From: Sphaerotilus uruguayifluvii
Lineage (GTDB): Bacteria > Pseudomonadota > Gammaproteobacteria > Burkholderiales > Burkholderiaceae_C
Direction of reading: 5' to 3'
Length of the DNA: 64,000 bases
NCBI RefSeq assembly: GCF_013294065.1
Contig: NZ_JABSNM010000006.1
Coordinates: 100,978 to 164,977, forward strand
Under the pieces are notes generated by a model. It was given only the letters and a program-made list of their open reading frames with translations. It did not search any database and was not told where the DNA came from. The position numbers and the translations under genes are program-made. Positions 37,632 to 46,884 of the stretch are shown here, piece by piece. Position 1 is the first letter of the stretch. Each line of letters begins with the position of its first letter.

Positions 37632-38048
37632 TCAGGCCTGCTTCATCCAGCGCCATGCCCCCCAGACGGCCAGTCCCGCCAGCAGGTGGTGCGTCATGTC
37701 CAGCCCGGTCTGCAGGCCGGGCTGTTCTCCTGCTCGTAGGTGGATGATGTGGTGGGCCACGAAGAACAGGCCGTAGAGTGCGCTGAGGACCAGGGCCGTC
37801 ACCCGGGCCGTGCGGCACGAGCGCACATGCACAAGCACCTGGACCAGCGCATTCAGACAGATCATCCCGATCAGGATGCGCAGGCCCTGTTCTCCCGGAT
37901 CCTGTTGCAGCAGCAGGCTCAGGCCTGCGTAGTCGCCGCCCATTGCCTTGCGCAGCGGATCCAGCAGCAGCATCACGATCAGCAGGGCCAGCATGCCGCC
38001 CCAGGCGGTGCTGATGACCTGACGGGGGTTGTCCTGTGGTGTGCTCAT
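37632..38048 (-). CDS. Small four-helix membrane protein, unknown
   Basis: A 138-residue hydrophobic protein with four predicted helices (about 12-30, 55-75, 82-100, 115-133). His residues occur in helices three and four (FVAHHIIHLR, DMTHHLLAG). I do not recognise the family. ATG 38048 (MSTPQDNPRQ) has GGAAA six bases upstream. In-frame ATGs at 38057 and 38087 are less likely. It converges with the regulator and diverges from the monooxygenase gene. Confidence 0.65.
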   Translation of the reverse strand: MSTPQDNPRQVISTAWGGMLALLIVMLLLDPLRKAMGGDYAGLSLLLQQDPGEQGLRILIGMICLNALVQVLVHVRSCRTARVTALVLSALYGLFFVAHHIIHLRAGEQPGLQTGLDMTHHLLAGLAVWGAWRWMKQA

Positions 38049-38209
38049 AATTTCCATTTTCGGATTCTTGTTCACCCTCGCGGTCACGGCAAGCGCTCGC
38101 GGCGAGTCGGTCCGAGACGCCCTTGACCCTGGACAAGCCCTTTCCGGGGCCGGCTCGGCACCATCGCGCGGTTGCCGCAGGGCAGATCCCCCACCGAGCC
38201 GAGACCAAG

Positions 38210-39592
38210 ATGAATCCGAATGACACCGCCGAGCGCGTCGACGTGCTGATCGCGGGCGCCGGGCCGACCGGGCTGTCGACCGCGCTGGCGCTGGCGCCGC
38301 TGGGCCTGCGCGTCGTGCTGGCCGATCCCCAGGACGCCGCCCAGCTGGCCGATCCGCCGCCCGACGGCCGCGAGCTGGCGCTGACGCACCGCACCGAGGC
38401 GCTGCTGCGCCAGTGGGGCCTGTGGGAGCGGCTGCCCGCGCAGGCGCGCGCGCCGCTGCAGGCCGCCTCGGTCAGCACCGGTGGCGCGCAGGCCGCGCTG
38501 CGGCTGGACGCCTCGCATGCGCGTGTCGGCCTGCCGCCGCTGCCGGCCTTGCCGCGGCCGGGCTGGCTGCCGCAGGCGCTGCCCTGGCTGCCCGATCTGG
38601 CCGCGCGTGCGCTGGGCGAGGCGGCCCCGGCGCCGATCGGCGCCGACATGCACCTGGGCACGCTGGTGTCGCAGAACGCGCTGCGCCGGGTGCTGTGGGA
38701 GGGCTGCGCGGCGCTGCCCGGCGTCCGGGTGCTGGCCGGCCATCGGCTGGAGTCGATGCAGCGCGACGACGACGGCGTGACGGTGCGCCTGGTCGGTCCG
38801 CAGGGCCAGGCCCGGGTGCTGCGCGCCTCGCTGCTGGTGGCGGCCGACGGGCGGCTGTCGGCGGTGCGGCGCATGGCCGGACTGGTCGCCGACCTGCACG
38901 ACTTCGGCCGCAGCGCCATCGTCTGCCGCATGCGCCACGAGCAGCCGCACCGGCAGGTCGCGCACGAGGCCTTCCACCACGGCCACACGCTGGCGGTGCT
39001 GCCGCTGGCCGATGCGTCCGATCCTGGCGAGGGCGGGCAGGCCGGCGCGCTGCCGCCTCACTGCTCGTCCTTCGTCGTGACCGCGCCGAGCGAGCTGGCG
39101 CAGCGCTGGATGGCGCTGCCGGCGGCCGACTATGCCGCCACCGTCGAGCCCTGGCTGGACGGCCAGCTCGGCCGCATCCAGCCCGGCCCCGGCGAGGAGT
39201 CCCGCCGGCATCTGTACCCGCTGGTGGCGACCTGGGCGCCGCGGCTGGTGTCGCAGCGTGTCGTGCTGGTGGGCGACGCCGCGGTCGGCATGCATCCGGT
39301 GACCGCGCACGGCTTCAACCTCGGGCTCTACAGCGCCGAGACGCTGGCCCGCCAGATCGCGCGCCGGGCCCGCGGCGGCCGGGTCGATCCGGCCGATGCG
39401 CGTGCGCTCGAGGCCTACGACCGCGAGCACCGCCACACCGCGCGCTGGATCTTCCACGGCACCAACGCCATCGTGCGCCTGTTCACCGACGACCGCCCGG
39501 CCGCACGGCTGGCCCGCCAGGCCACGCTGCATCTGGCCGAGCGCCTGCCGCCGGTCAAGGCACTGGTCGTGCGGCAGCTGGTCGACGCCTGA
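38210..39592 (+). CDS. FAD-dependent UbiH/UbiF/Coq6-type monooxygenase
   Basis: A 460-residue aromatic-ring hydroxylase. The FAD motif is DVLIAGAGPTGLSTALALAPLG, then GRELALTHRTEALLRQWGLW. The second FAD motif is RVVLVGDAAVGMHPVTAHGFNLGLYSAETLARQI (ends quoted: RVVLVGDAAVGMHP, SAETLARQI). This pattern is shared by ubiquinone-ring hydroxylases. Which position it hydroxylates is unclear, and it stands outside any ubi operon. I chose ATG 38210, just after GAGCCGAGACCAAG. An upstream in-frame ATG (38123) gives an unconserved tail. Confidence 0.87.
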   Translation: MNPNDTAERVDVLIAGAGPTGLSTALALAPLGLRVVLADPQDAAQLADPPPDGRELALTHRTEALLRQWGLWERLPAQARAPLQAASVSTGGAQAALRLDASHARVGLPPLPALPRPGWLPQALPWLPDLAARALGEAAPAPIGADMHLGTLVSQNALRRVLWEGCAALPGVRVLAGHRLESMQRDDDGVTVRLVGPQGQARVLRASLLVAADGRLSAVRRMAGLVADLHDFGRSAIVCRMRHEQPHRQVAHEAFHHGHTLAVLPLADASDPGEGGQAGALPPHCSSFVVTAPSELAQRWMALPAADYAATVEPWLDGQLGRIQPGPGEESRRHLYPLVATWAPRLVSQRVVLVGDAAVGMHPVTAHGFNLGLYSAETLARQIARRARGGRVDPADARALEAYDREHRHTARWIFHGTNAIVRLFTDDRPAARLARQATLHLAERLPPVKALVVRQLVDA

Positions 39593-39762
39593 ACGTCGGC
39601 CCTTGGTGTCGGCTCTTTGTCAGGTCCGTGTCGACTTCTGGCGTTGACATTGATTAGACAAAAGATCGACGCCATGGCTCGGTTCGCAAAATAATTCATG
39701 TCTCGTATACAGTCGGCACCATCCCGAGTCCTTTGCCCGGCCTCCCGTCCGGGCCCGTGCCG

Positions 39763-41055
39763 ATGAGCCGCTCCGAGCCTGACCTTTCCGCTGCCGTCGG
39801 CGCCGCCGTCCCTGTCGTGGCCGGCGAGCCCGCCGCGCTGACCGCCCGGATCCATGCCGCGCTGAACGACGCGCGCCGGCTGCAGGCCGTGCACGACAGC
39901 CGCCTGCTCGACTCGTCTCCCGAGGCCGTCTTCGATTCGCTGACCGCGCTGGCCGCCTCGCTGCTGGGCGTGCCGGCCGCCTTCGTGTCGGTCATGGCCG
40001 CCGACCGCGACTTCTACAAGAGCCAGCACGGCTTCTGCGGCGAGCTGGCCGAGACCCGCGAGCTGAGCGGGCGCACCTTCTGCCACCACACGCTGCTGCG
40101 CGATGCGCCGCTGGTGATCGACGACACGCTGCTCGATCCGGTGTTCGCCGCGGTGCCGACGGTGCGGACGCTGGGCGTGCGCGCCTATGCGGGCGTGCCG
40201 CTGCGCCGCCAGGGGCGGGTGATCGGGAGCCTGTGCGCGATCGACATGAAACCGCGCTTCTGGGGACCCAACGAGGTCGAGGTGCTGGTGCAGCTGGCCG
40301 CCTCGCTGCAGCGCGAGCTGGACCTGCGCGAGGCGCTGGAGCGCACGCGCGTGCTGGCACGGGAGCGCGAGGAGCTGGTCGCGACGGTCGCGCACGACCT
40401 GCGTGCGCCGCTGCAGGTGCTGTCGATGGGCCTCGAGATGATCGGCCGGGCCGGCGCCGGCGAGGAGCCGCCGCGGCGCACGCTCGAGCGCATGCGCCAT
40501 TCGCTCGACGCGATGCAGCGCCTGGCCGACGAGCTGGTCAGCGCCGCGCGCACCGGCGGGGCGGCCTCGCTGCGGCTGGAGCGCCTGTGCGCGGCGCAGC
40601 TGGCGCGCGATGCGGTGCTGATGATGCAGCCGATCGCCGAGCGGCGCCGGCACGACCTGTCGGTGGGGGCGCTGGAGGTGATGGCGGTGCAGGTCGACTA
40701 CGGCCGCATGCTGCGCGTGCTGACCAACCTGATCGGCAACGCGGTCAAGTACTGCCCGGAAGGCAGCCGCATCCGGGTCGAGGTGGCCGGCTCGCCGGGC
40801 CGTGCCCCGGGCGACGCCGCTGCGCTGCACATCGACGTCAGCGACAACGGCCCCGGCATCGACCCGGCGCACCGCGCGCGCCTGTTCGAGCGCGGCTGGC
40901 AGGGCGGCGAGGGCCAGTGCCGCGAGGACGGCGCCGGCCTCGGTCTGGCCATCGTGCGCGACATCGTCGAGGCCCACGGTGGCCGGGTCCACCTGCTCGA
41001 CGCGCCGGGGCGGGGGACCTGCGTGCGGGTCCGGCTGCCGGTGCGCGGGGGGTGA
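39763..41055 (+). CDS. GAF-domain sensor histidine kinase (soluble)
   Basis: A 430-residue kinase without membrane helices. A GAF domain covers about 45-190 (AAFVSVMAADRDFYKSQHGF, SGRTFCHHTLL, GVRAYAGVPLR, GSLCAID). The HisKA domain has the phospho-His in VATVAHDLRAPLQVL (about residue 213). The ATPase domain carries NLIGNAVKY (N box), DNGPGI (G1) and EDGAGLGLAIV (G2). I used ATG 39763, although TTG 39733 would extend it by ten residues. No response regulator is adjacent. A TTGACA at 39644 is a weak promoter candidate. Confidence 0.9.
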   Translation: MSRSEPDLSAAVGAAVPVVAGEPAALTARIHAALNDARRLQAVHDSRLLDSSPEAVFDSLTALAASLLGVPAAFVSVMAADRDFYKSQHGFCGELAETRELSGRTFCHHTLLRDAPLVIDDTLLDPVFAAVPTVRTLGVRAYAGVPLRRQGRVIGSLCAIDMKPRFWGPNEVEVLVQLAASLQRELDLREALERTRVLAREREELVATVAHDLRAPLQVLSMGLEMIGRAGAGEEPPRRTLERMRHSLDAMQRLADELVSAARTGGAASLRLERLCAAQLARDAVLMMQPIAERRRHDLSVGALEVMAVQVDYGRMLRVLTNLIGNAVKYCPEGSRIRVEVAGSPGRAPGDAAALHIDVSDNGPGIDPAHRARLFERGWQGGEGQCREDGAGLGLAIVRDIVEAHGGRVHLLDAPGRGTCVRVRLPVRGG

Positions 41056-41065
41056 GGCCTTCGCC

Positions 41066-41773
41066 TTACTTGTTGGGGGAGGCGAAGGCGGCGAATGCAT
41101 CCTCCATGGCCTTGGGCTTGTCGTCCTTCGAGGCGGGGGCCTTGACGCCGACCGTCCCGAAGATGTCGGGCATCAGACCGGCGATCTTCGCGCCGACCTC
41201 GACCTGGGTGCTCAGGCTCGATGCCGCATCCTTGATGCTGCCCAGCTTGCCCAGCAGCGTCGGATTCGTGCTCATTCCCGAGACCAGTCCCTTGGACTGG
41301 TCGATCAGCGCCTTGTCCTGAAGCATCGCCAGCGAGAAGTTGAAGGCGGCGGCGCCGAGCTGCGTGCGCTGCTCGCTGCTCATCGTGCTTGCTGCGGCCT
41401 TGAGCTGGCTGCCCTTGATCTGTTCGTTGAGGGCTGCTGCGGCGCTGGCCTGTGCAGCGTTGACCTGACTCTGGGCTTCCTTGGCGTCGGTCTGCGACAG
41501 CGCGGCCTTCATCGCGGACTCGTAGCTGGCTGCGGCCTCCTTCGACGCGAGCGAGCGCACCAGCAGCGTCAGCGAGTTGCCCATCAGCTTTTCGGCGTTG
41601 GCCGCGGCCTTCAGGAAGCCGTCCGGATCGAGCGCACCGGTGGTGGCGGCCGGCTTGGCCGCGCCGAGCAGGTCCCCGACGCCGAAGGCCTGCGCCGAGG
41701 GCGCCGTGGCCAGCGCGGCCAGGGCCAGAAGCGCCGAAGCCAGAGAAATGCGAGAAGAAGAATGACGGTTCAT
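41066..41773 (-). CDS. Exported periplasmic protein, last gene of the exported-protein operon
   Basis: A 235-residue protein with a clear signal peptide (basic MNRHSSSR, hydrophobic ASALLALAALA, cleavage after PSAQA). The mature protein is Ala/Gln/Lys-rich and helical. FGVGDLLGAAK at the start and LMGNSLTLLVRSLASKEA follow, and a central Gln/Ala-rich stretch (QVNAAQASAAAALNEQIKG) looks coiled. I do not recognise the family. ATG 41773 is 71 bases after the stop of the 682-residue gene on the same strand. It is probably in the same transcript. Confidence 0.75.
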   Translation of the reverse strand: MNRHSSSRISLASALLALAALATAPSAQAFGVGDLLGAAKPAATTGALDPDGFLKAAANAEKLMGNSLTLLVRSLASKEAAASYESAMKAALSQTDAKEAQSQVNAAQASAAAALNEQIKGSQLKAAASTMSSEQRTQLGAAAFNFSLAMLQDKALIDQSKGLVSGMSTNPTLLGKLGSIKDAASSLSTQVEVGAKIAGLMPDIFGTVGVKAPASKDDKPKAMEDAFAAFASPNK

Positions 41774-41844
41774 GATGTTTCGCGTGGGGTGGAAGAAAAA
41801 AACAGGGAAAAGAGTCGGCCGGAAGAGGCGCCGGCCCGCCGTGT

Positions 41845-43893
41845 TCATGGGGTCAGCTTCAACTCGCCGGCCATCTTCTGCAGCAGCTTGGCGGCCTCGT
41901 CGACCACGTCCGCTTCCATCAGCAGCGTCTGCTGGGCCGCAGGAGTGGAGGCATAGAAGCCTGTGCTGCTGAAACCGATCTGCAGGGCCTGGCTGCCCAC
42001 GGACTTGCCCGAGGCCTGGGCGTCGAGCATGTAGGCGGTCTTCATCGGGATTTCGCAGACGTTCTTGCTGCACAGGGGCTCCGCACGGGTGACCTTCTCG
42101 AGGGTTTTGATGCAGGTGTCGATCTGCCTCGGCAGCTTCCAGGCCAGTGTTCCGGTGAAGTTGTTGACCGGAGAGATCAGCTGGTCGATCCGGCCTGTCA
42201 TCGCGGGCATGTAGAACATCCCCGGCATCTGGCTGCCCAGCGCGTGCGTGGCCAGCGCGGTCAGCGAGGGCGTCTTCATGTCGCCGCGGTTTTCCGGCTC
42301 GCCCGGGCACAGGCTGAAGCGTGCCGAGGACTTCGGCGCGGTGCCTATGCGCTGGATCTCGAACTGCTGGCCGGCGGCCAGCGGCTGCTCCGGCGAGCGC
42401 AGCGGCAGGCCAGCCAGCAGCGGCGGGCGGGCCGTCTCGATGCTGTTGTCGATCTGCGCCTCCGACACCGGCAGCCACGTGTCCTGGGGCCGGCCGTCGA
42501 CGCTCAGGCGTACCCGGGCGGGTGCCAGGACCACGCCCTTCTGCTGCGGCGCCTGGGCCTTGCCGCGGGTGTCGACGGCCAGACCGGTGTCGCCCTGCAT
42601 GACCGGCAGACGCTCCGCCTTGGGCTCGGCCAGCGTGGCGAAGCGCTCGGCCAGTCTGACCAGCGCGTTCTTGGCGCTGACCTCGCGCCGCTCGCTCATG
42701 CCGGGGCCGATGCCGTGCGAGATGGCATCGTCGATCGTGTCCTTGCCATCGACCGAGAACACCACCCGTCCCTGCGTGTCGATCAGCTCGGCGAAGGCCA
42801 GCGTCTCGTAGTGGCGCTGAACTTGGTACTCCAGATTGGTCCTGGCCTCGTAGGCGATCGGCTCGGCCAGTGTCAGACGGATGATGTACTCGGGAGGGCG
42901 GCGGCGTGCGCTGTCCTCGCGCGCCAGCGCGGCCTGCTGGGTGACGGTGGTCAGCAGGTTCGAGAAGCCGGGGCTGACCAGCACGATGCTCAGCGGTGCC
43001 TTGTCGCCGACCAGCTCGGAAAACAGCTGGGCGACATGCTCCTTGCGGTAGCCCTGCGGCACCGATTCGACATAGACCACGGTGCGCGGGCGCACCTTGC
43101 CGTCGGCGCCGTGGGCAAGGTACTTCTGGAAGGTGGCTCCCGGCTGGACCTGATCGGCGAGCACGCGTTGCGCCACCGCATGGTCCGCGCTGGCGTACAT
43201 CACCTCGATCAGCTGGCCGCTGGCGTCGGAGAGCTGGTCGCCGACCTGGATGCCGCGCCGGTAGCCGGTGTCGAGCACCAGCAGCGAGCCGCTCTGGTCG
43301 GTGATGCGCACGTCGACCGTGCTCGGACGGAATTCGGTGCCAGCGCGCTTGACCAGCTGCTCGATCACCGAGCGCAGCGAGCGCTCGAACTGGCGCCGTG
43401 TCGCACCGGCCACCTCGCCCGCGCCTGCCACGACTTCCTGGCTGACGGTCGTCTCCGACAGCGTCTTCAGGATTTCGCCGGTGCGCACGTTGGTGAAGTA
43501 CAGGCTGGCGGTGACCGTCGCGAGAACGTCGCGGTTGCCGGTGCCCTTGTCGACCGCGTAGCTGGTGGCACGGCTGACCTGCAGCGAGGCGACAAAGGTT
43601 CGCCCGGCCGTGTTGCGGTCCAGGGCTCCGATGCGGTCGCCGAACGCCGCCGTCATCTGGCGGTGGGCTTCGGCCGCGAGGTTCTGCGTGCCGAGCGAGC
43701 GCACCAGATCGCGAAAGGCCGGATCCAGCGTCGAATCGCTCTTGTCGTCGTGGAAGAAGGCCTTCAGCGGGAAGACACGGGCGTCCTGACCGGCCGCCTG
43801 GACCGGCGAGGCCAGCAGCATCAGCCCCGACAGGACGGCGGCTCCGGCCCAGGCCAGCGGATGCATCGAAGGCAGGCTGCGTGCGGCGGGCAT
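41845..43893 (-). CDS. Exported CsgG/FlgT-like protein of 682 residues
   Basis: The signal peptide has a hydrophobic segment ending SPVQA-AGQ (cleavage about residue 33). Residues about 40-210 resemble a CsgG-type domain: AFFHDDKSDSTLD, then VTASLYFTNVRTGEILKTLSE and RSVIEQLVKRAGTEF. A short beta module with LDTGYRRGIQVGDQLS recalls the FlgT C-terminal domain. The remainder (about 270-680) is unrecognised and includes two Cys pairs near the C-terminus (IDTCIKTLEK, EPLCSKNVCEIP). Its ATG (43893) shares one base with the TGA of the preceding gene (TGATG), so translation is coupled. A periplasmic or outer-membrane assembly role is inferred. Confidence 0.78.
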   Translation of the reverse strand: MPAARSLPSMHPLAWAGAAVLSGLMLLASPVQAAGQDARVFPLKAFFHDDKSDSTLDPAFRDLVRSLGTQNLAAEAHRQMTAAFGDRIGALDRNTAGRTFVASLQVSRATSYAVDKGTGNRDVLATVTASLYFTNVRTGEILKTLSETTVSQEVVAGAGEVAGATRRQFERSLRSVIEQLVKRAGTEFRPSTVDVRITDQSGSLLVLDTGYRRGIQVGDQLSDASGQLIEVMYASADHAVAQRVLADQVQPGATFQKYLAHGADGKVRPRTVVYVESVPQGYRKEHVAQLFSELVGDKAPLSIVLVSPGFSNLLTTVTQQAALAREDSARRRPPEYIIRLTLAEPIAYEARTNLEYQVQRHYETLAFAELIDTQGRVVFSVDGKDTIDDAISHGIGPGMSERREVSAKNALVRLAERFATLAEPKAERLPVMQGDTGLAVDTRGKAQAPQQKGVVLAPARVRLSVDGRPQDTWLPVSEAQIDNSIETARPPLLAGLPLRSPEQPLAAGQQFEIQRIGTAPKSSARFSLCPGEPENRGDMKTPSLTALATHALGSQMPGMFYMPAMTGRIDQLISPVNNFTGTLAWKLPRQIDTCIKTLEKVTRAEPLCSKNVCEIPMKTAYMLDAQASGKSVGSQALQIGFSSTGFYASTPAAQQTLLMEADVVDEAAKLLQKMAGELKLTP

Positions 43894-45524
43894 CACTTGC
43901 GACCCTTCGCTGCCGGTGCGGCGGCCGTGGCGGCCGGCGCGCTGCAGCGGTCCAGGCACAGGATGATCTGCTCGCCCTCGACCTTGCCGTCGAGCGTGCG
44001 GCTGGCGAAGGCCGGCTGCGCGCTGACCGCGCCGTAGACCTGCTCCATCGCATCGACCTTGCCCTTGAGCGTCAGGGTCAGCTTGACGCCGGTGTCGCCG
44101 TCTTCCTTCTTCTCGACGTCGGTGGCGCCCTGGATGTCGCGCAGCGCCTTGGCGAACGACAGCCGCATCGGCAGCGGCAGTGCGCTGCCGCGCAGCTCGA
44201 CGGTGAACTGGCGGCCGCGGGCGGCGCGATCGGCCCAGTAGCCCAGGGCTCGGCCGGCGAAGATCGGAGCCATCAGGTCGGCGACCTTCTTCGAGGCGAG
44301 CGCTGCACATTCCTCGATGTTGCTGCCGCTGGCCTGGGTGCTCAGCGACTCGGCGGCGATCAGCTCGTTGCCCGCGGTGGCGAAGGCCCGGATCTGGGCG
44401 TTGACGCCGCAGGCGATCTGGCCGGTGGCGGCATTGCGCTCGCCGCCGACGACGGTGGCGTTGCCCAGCATCAGGAAGTCCGCATTCGACTTGGTGCGCG
44501 CGAATTCGGAGAACTTGGTCATCTCCGCGCCGTTCTCCAGCATCGACAGGCTGATCGCCCGGTCGCCGAAGAAGCGGCTGCGGGTGTTGGCCGAGTCCTG
44601 CAGGCGCATGTCGTAGTCGCGCAGGTTGCCGCTGAAGGCCGCCAGGAAAGCCGACTTGCCGGTCGGCTTCGAGCTGTCCTGATACTCGACCAGCTTGCGG
44701 TAGGACATCTTCTCGTGGTTGCGCTCGTCGATGTCCTTGCGGTCGATGCTGGCGCGCGAGGACTGGCTCGAGGCGGCGCCGGCGTAGTTCTGCTTCGCGC
44801 TGTAGGCGGCCGCATCGCTGCGCTGGCCCGACACGCTGGTCTGCTGGGCGCCGGCCATCGAGCCCGAGCCGCCATAGCCGTCGCGGCCCTGAGCCGCCAC
44901 CGCGGTGCTGGAGCTGCCCGCCATCCGGCTGGAGCTGGCGGTGGCCGCATTCACGCTCGAAGAGCCCGCGACCGCGACGCGGCTGCTGTCCGAGGCCGAG
45001 CTGGCCTTCAGCGACTTGTCTCGGTAGGACGATCCGGCGTCATAGCTGAACTCCTCGAGCTCGCGCAGCGGCAGGTTCAGATCGCGCGAGGAGGTCACGA
45101 ACTCGTCGACCAGCATCAGGATCGAGAAGCTTCGGTCATTGAGCTTGTCCAGATCGGTGCCGCGGATCGCGTTCTTGATCTGCCGGCGATCGACCAGGGC
45201 CTCGACCCGCGTCACGAAGTCCTGACCCTCGCGGCGCTCCTCGCGCACCTGCACGTCGCGCAGCTGCTTGGCCACCTCGCTGACGATCGGCGCGAAGCGC
45301 GGGTCGCTGGCGTCCAGCGCGGTGGCGTCCTTGATGGCCTTGATGACCGCATCGCGCATGGCTTCCTGACGGGCCGCCTGACGGATCGAGGCCGCCTCGC
45401 CGGCGACGATCGGCGCGCGGCCTTCGCCGAAGACGGTGTTCTGGGCCAGGGCGCTGCCGGTGGGCGCGAACAGGGCGGTCAGGGCCAGCGACAGGGTGCC
45501 GGCGCGCAGGAGACGGGTTTGCAT
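43893..45524 (-). CDS. Exported FlgT-N-like protein with Ser-rich linker
   Basis: A 543-residue protein. The signal peptide ends in GSALA-QN (about residue 27). The mature N-terminus VFGEGRAPIVAGEAASIRQAARQEAMRDAV matches the FlgT N-terminal/LPP20-like pattern (ends quoted: VFGEGRAPIVAG, QEAMRDAV). A conserved block to about 170 follows, then a long Ser/Ala/Gly-rich low-complexity linker (about 175-265). A second globular domain (about 270-520) contains IACGVNAQIRAFATAG. Paired Cys occur near the end (LCLDRCSAP). ATG 45524 is used. Its stop overlaps the next gene. No flagellar gene is nearby, so a flagellar role is unlikely. Confidence 0.75.
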   Translation of the reverse strand: MQTRLLRAGTLSLALTALFAPTGSALAQNTVFGEGRAPIVAGEAASIRQAARQEAMRDAVIKAIKDATALDASDPRFAPIVSEVAKQLRDVQVREERREGQDFVTRVEALVDRRQIKNAIRGTDLDKLNDRSFSILMLVDEFVTSSRDLNLPLRELEEFSYDAGSSYRDKSLKASSASDSSRVAVAGSSSVNAATASSSRMAGSSSTAVAAQGRDGYGGSGSMAGAQQTSVSGQRSDAAAYSAKQNYAGAASSQSSRASIDRKDIDERNHEKMSYRKLVEYQDSSKPTGKSAFLAAFSGNLRDYDMRLQDSANTRSRFFGDRAISLSMLENGAEMTKFSEFARTKSNADFLMLGNATVVGGERNAATGQIACGVNAQIRAFATAGNELIAAESLSTQASGSNIEECAALASKKVADLMAPIFAGRALGYWADRAARGRQFTVELRGSALPLPMRLSFAKALRDIQGATDVEKKEDGDTGVKLTLTLKGKVDAMEQVYGAVSAQPAFASRTLDGKVEGEQIILCLDRCSAPAATAAAPAAKGRK

Positions 45525-45661
45525 CGTGATGGATTCAAAAAGGTGACAAGAATCGAGGCCGGGCCGTGCCTGTGGCGGGCACGCCGGGGGATCGACGCAC
45601 ACCGCCTGGGTGGTGGCGCCTCGGGTCGACCGGGGAAAAAACAGGGGGCAGCCGCCCGCGA

Positions 45662-46234
45662 TCAGCGGTCCGGAGGCAGCTCGACGACCAGATCGCCGGC
45701 ACGCACCACCTGCTTGCCGCCGCGCTGCTCGATGGAGACGGCTTCGCCCGCGCGCTGACTTGTCGTCGTGGCGCCTGAGCTGACCGAGGCGCGCACGCTG
45801 CCTGCCCGCACCGAGACCGACTGGCGTTCCGGGAACTGCATCGACATCATGTCCTCGTAGGCATTCATGTCGCGCAGCGGCTCCAGGCGTGGCTCGGCTT
45901 CGATGCGGCCGGCGTCGCGCAGTCCCTGGCGAATCGCCTGCTCGAGTGCGACCAGCGCCGCAGTACGCTCGCCGGACTGCGCCAGGGCCTGGGCCAGCAG
46001 GTAGTGCGCCTCGACATCCTGCGGAGTCTTCTCGACCAGGCGCCGAGCCCGCGAGACCGCATCGGCGAAGTTGCGCTGGTCGAGCGACTGGGTCGCCAGC
46101 GTGCGCAGTGCCGCTGCGTCCTGCAGCGAGTCGGGCAGGCAGCCACCGAGTGTCATCACCAGCAGGCTGGCGCCCATCAGTCGAGTGATGGAGGGTGAAG
46201 TCATCATGATCCGTTTTCTGCTGCGAGGGCTCAT
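45662..46234 (-). CDS. TPR-containing lipoprotein
   Basis: A 190-residue lipoprotein. The lipobox is MTLGGC, with the acylated Cys at residue 32 from the first ATG, or 23 from ATG 46207. A TPR-like helical repeat follows (NFADAVSRARRLVEKTPQDVEAHYLLAQALAQSG, ends NFADAVSRARR and LLAQALAQSG). The tail is Ser/Thr/Arg-rich with two short beta segments (VSVRAGSVRASVSSG, KQVVRAGDLVVELPP). ATG 46234 overlaps the TGA of the previous gene as ATGA, which supports this start. ATG 46207 gives a more usual signal length. It is the second gene of the exported-protein operon. Confidence 0.75.
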   Translation of the reverse strand: MSPRSRKRIMMTSPSITRLMGASLLVMTLGGCLPDSLQDAAALRTLATQSLDQRNFADAVSRARRLVEKTPQDVEAHYLLAQALAQSGERTAALVALEQAIRQGLRDAGRIEAEPRLEPLRDMNAYEDMMSMQFPERQSVSVRAGSVRASVSSGATTTSQRAGEAVSIEQRGGKQVVRAGDLVVELPPDR

Positions 46235-46716
46235 CGGCTGAACAGCGTCAGCGAGAACAGGCGGCCGTGCCGGTCCTGGCAGATGCCGGTCAGCGCTTGC
46301 CCTGCATAGCCGATCGCGGTGTCATTGCGGACAGGCACGTAGCAGCTCACTCCGGTGTCGCCGCTGCTGAGGCGTCCGGTGACCACGAAGCGGCGCTGAC
46401 AGTCTTCGCCGGGAGCGTCATGGCAGGCATCGGGCTGCACGAACAGCCGCCCCGCCGGACGACCCTGCTCATCTCGGGTCTCGAAGGCTGCACCGCTGCG
46501 ACTGAAGGCCAGTGTGCCCTGGAGTCGTGTCGGTGTCTGCCCGGTGCTGGCGGCCTGCGCGACCAGATCGAACCGGTCGAACCGGCCCAGGTCCGGCGTG
46601 TTATCCAGTCCCGGTCGGGTCGGTGCAGTGACTGGTGGCTGAGCGCAGCCCTGCAGCAGCAGGCTTGCGCTCAAGACGAGCAGGGCCAAGCCCCGCATCA
46701 TGAATCCATGTTGCAT
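46231..46716 (-). CDS. Small lipoprotein, first gene of the exported-protein operon
   Basis: A 161-residue lipoprotein. The signal is MQHGFMMRGLALLVLSASLLLQGC, with lipobox LLQGC and acylated Cys at residue 24. The mature domain is beta-rich (LQGTLAFSRSGAAFETRD, RLFVQPDACHD) and has four further Cys (DACHD, EDCQRR, VSCYV, GICQD) that may form two disulfides. I do not recognise the fold. Starts at 46701 or 46698 are also possible. Its stop overlaps the next gene (ATGA). Confidence 0.7.
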   Translation of the reverse strand: MQHGFMMRGLALLVLSASLLLQGCAQPPVTAPTRPGLDNTPDLGRFDRFDLVAQAASTGQTPTRLQGTLAFSRSGAAFETRDEQGRPAGRLFVQPDACHDAPGEDCQRRFVVTGRLSSGDTGVSCYVPVRNDTAIGYAGQALTGICQDRHGRLFSLTLFSR

Positions 46717-46884
46717 GATTAGATTGAGTTCCGAGATAATTGAATATCCGACCGCCCCCCCGGAAATGAGGGGTCTCTCGTCCGCTGTTGGATGAGAATA
46801 TATTTCCGGGCGACCTGTTAGGAAGAATCCTGGATTGCCGAGGCTTGGCGGGAATCTTCGCGGCGATGGTGTGCCACGAATAAG

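Noticed and set aside
39644-39711. TTGACA at 39644 and TATACA near 39706 as a sigma-70 promoter for the GAF kinase
   Set aside because: The two hexamers are far too distant from each other to form one promoter, and neither has a good partner at 16-18 bases.
43893-45524. Flagellar FlgT annotation for the 543-residue protein
   Set aside because: Only the N-terminal pattern resembles FlgT; the remainder differs and no flagellar gene is in the window.
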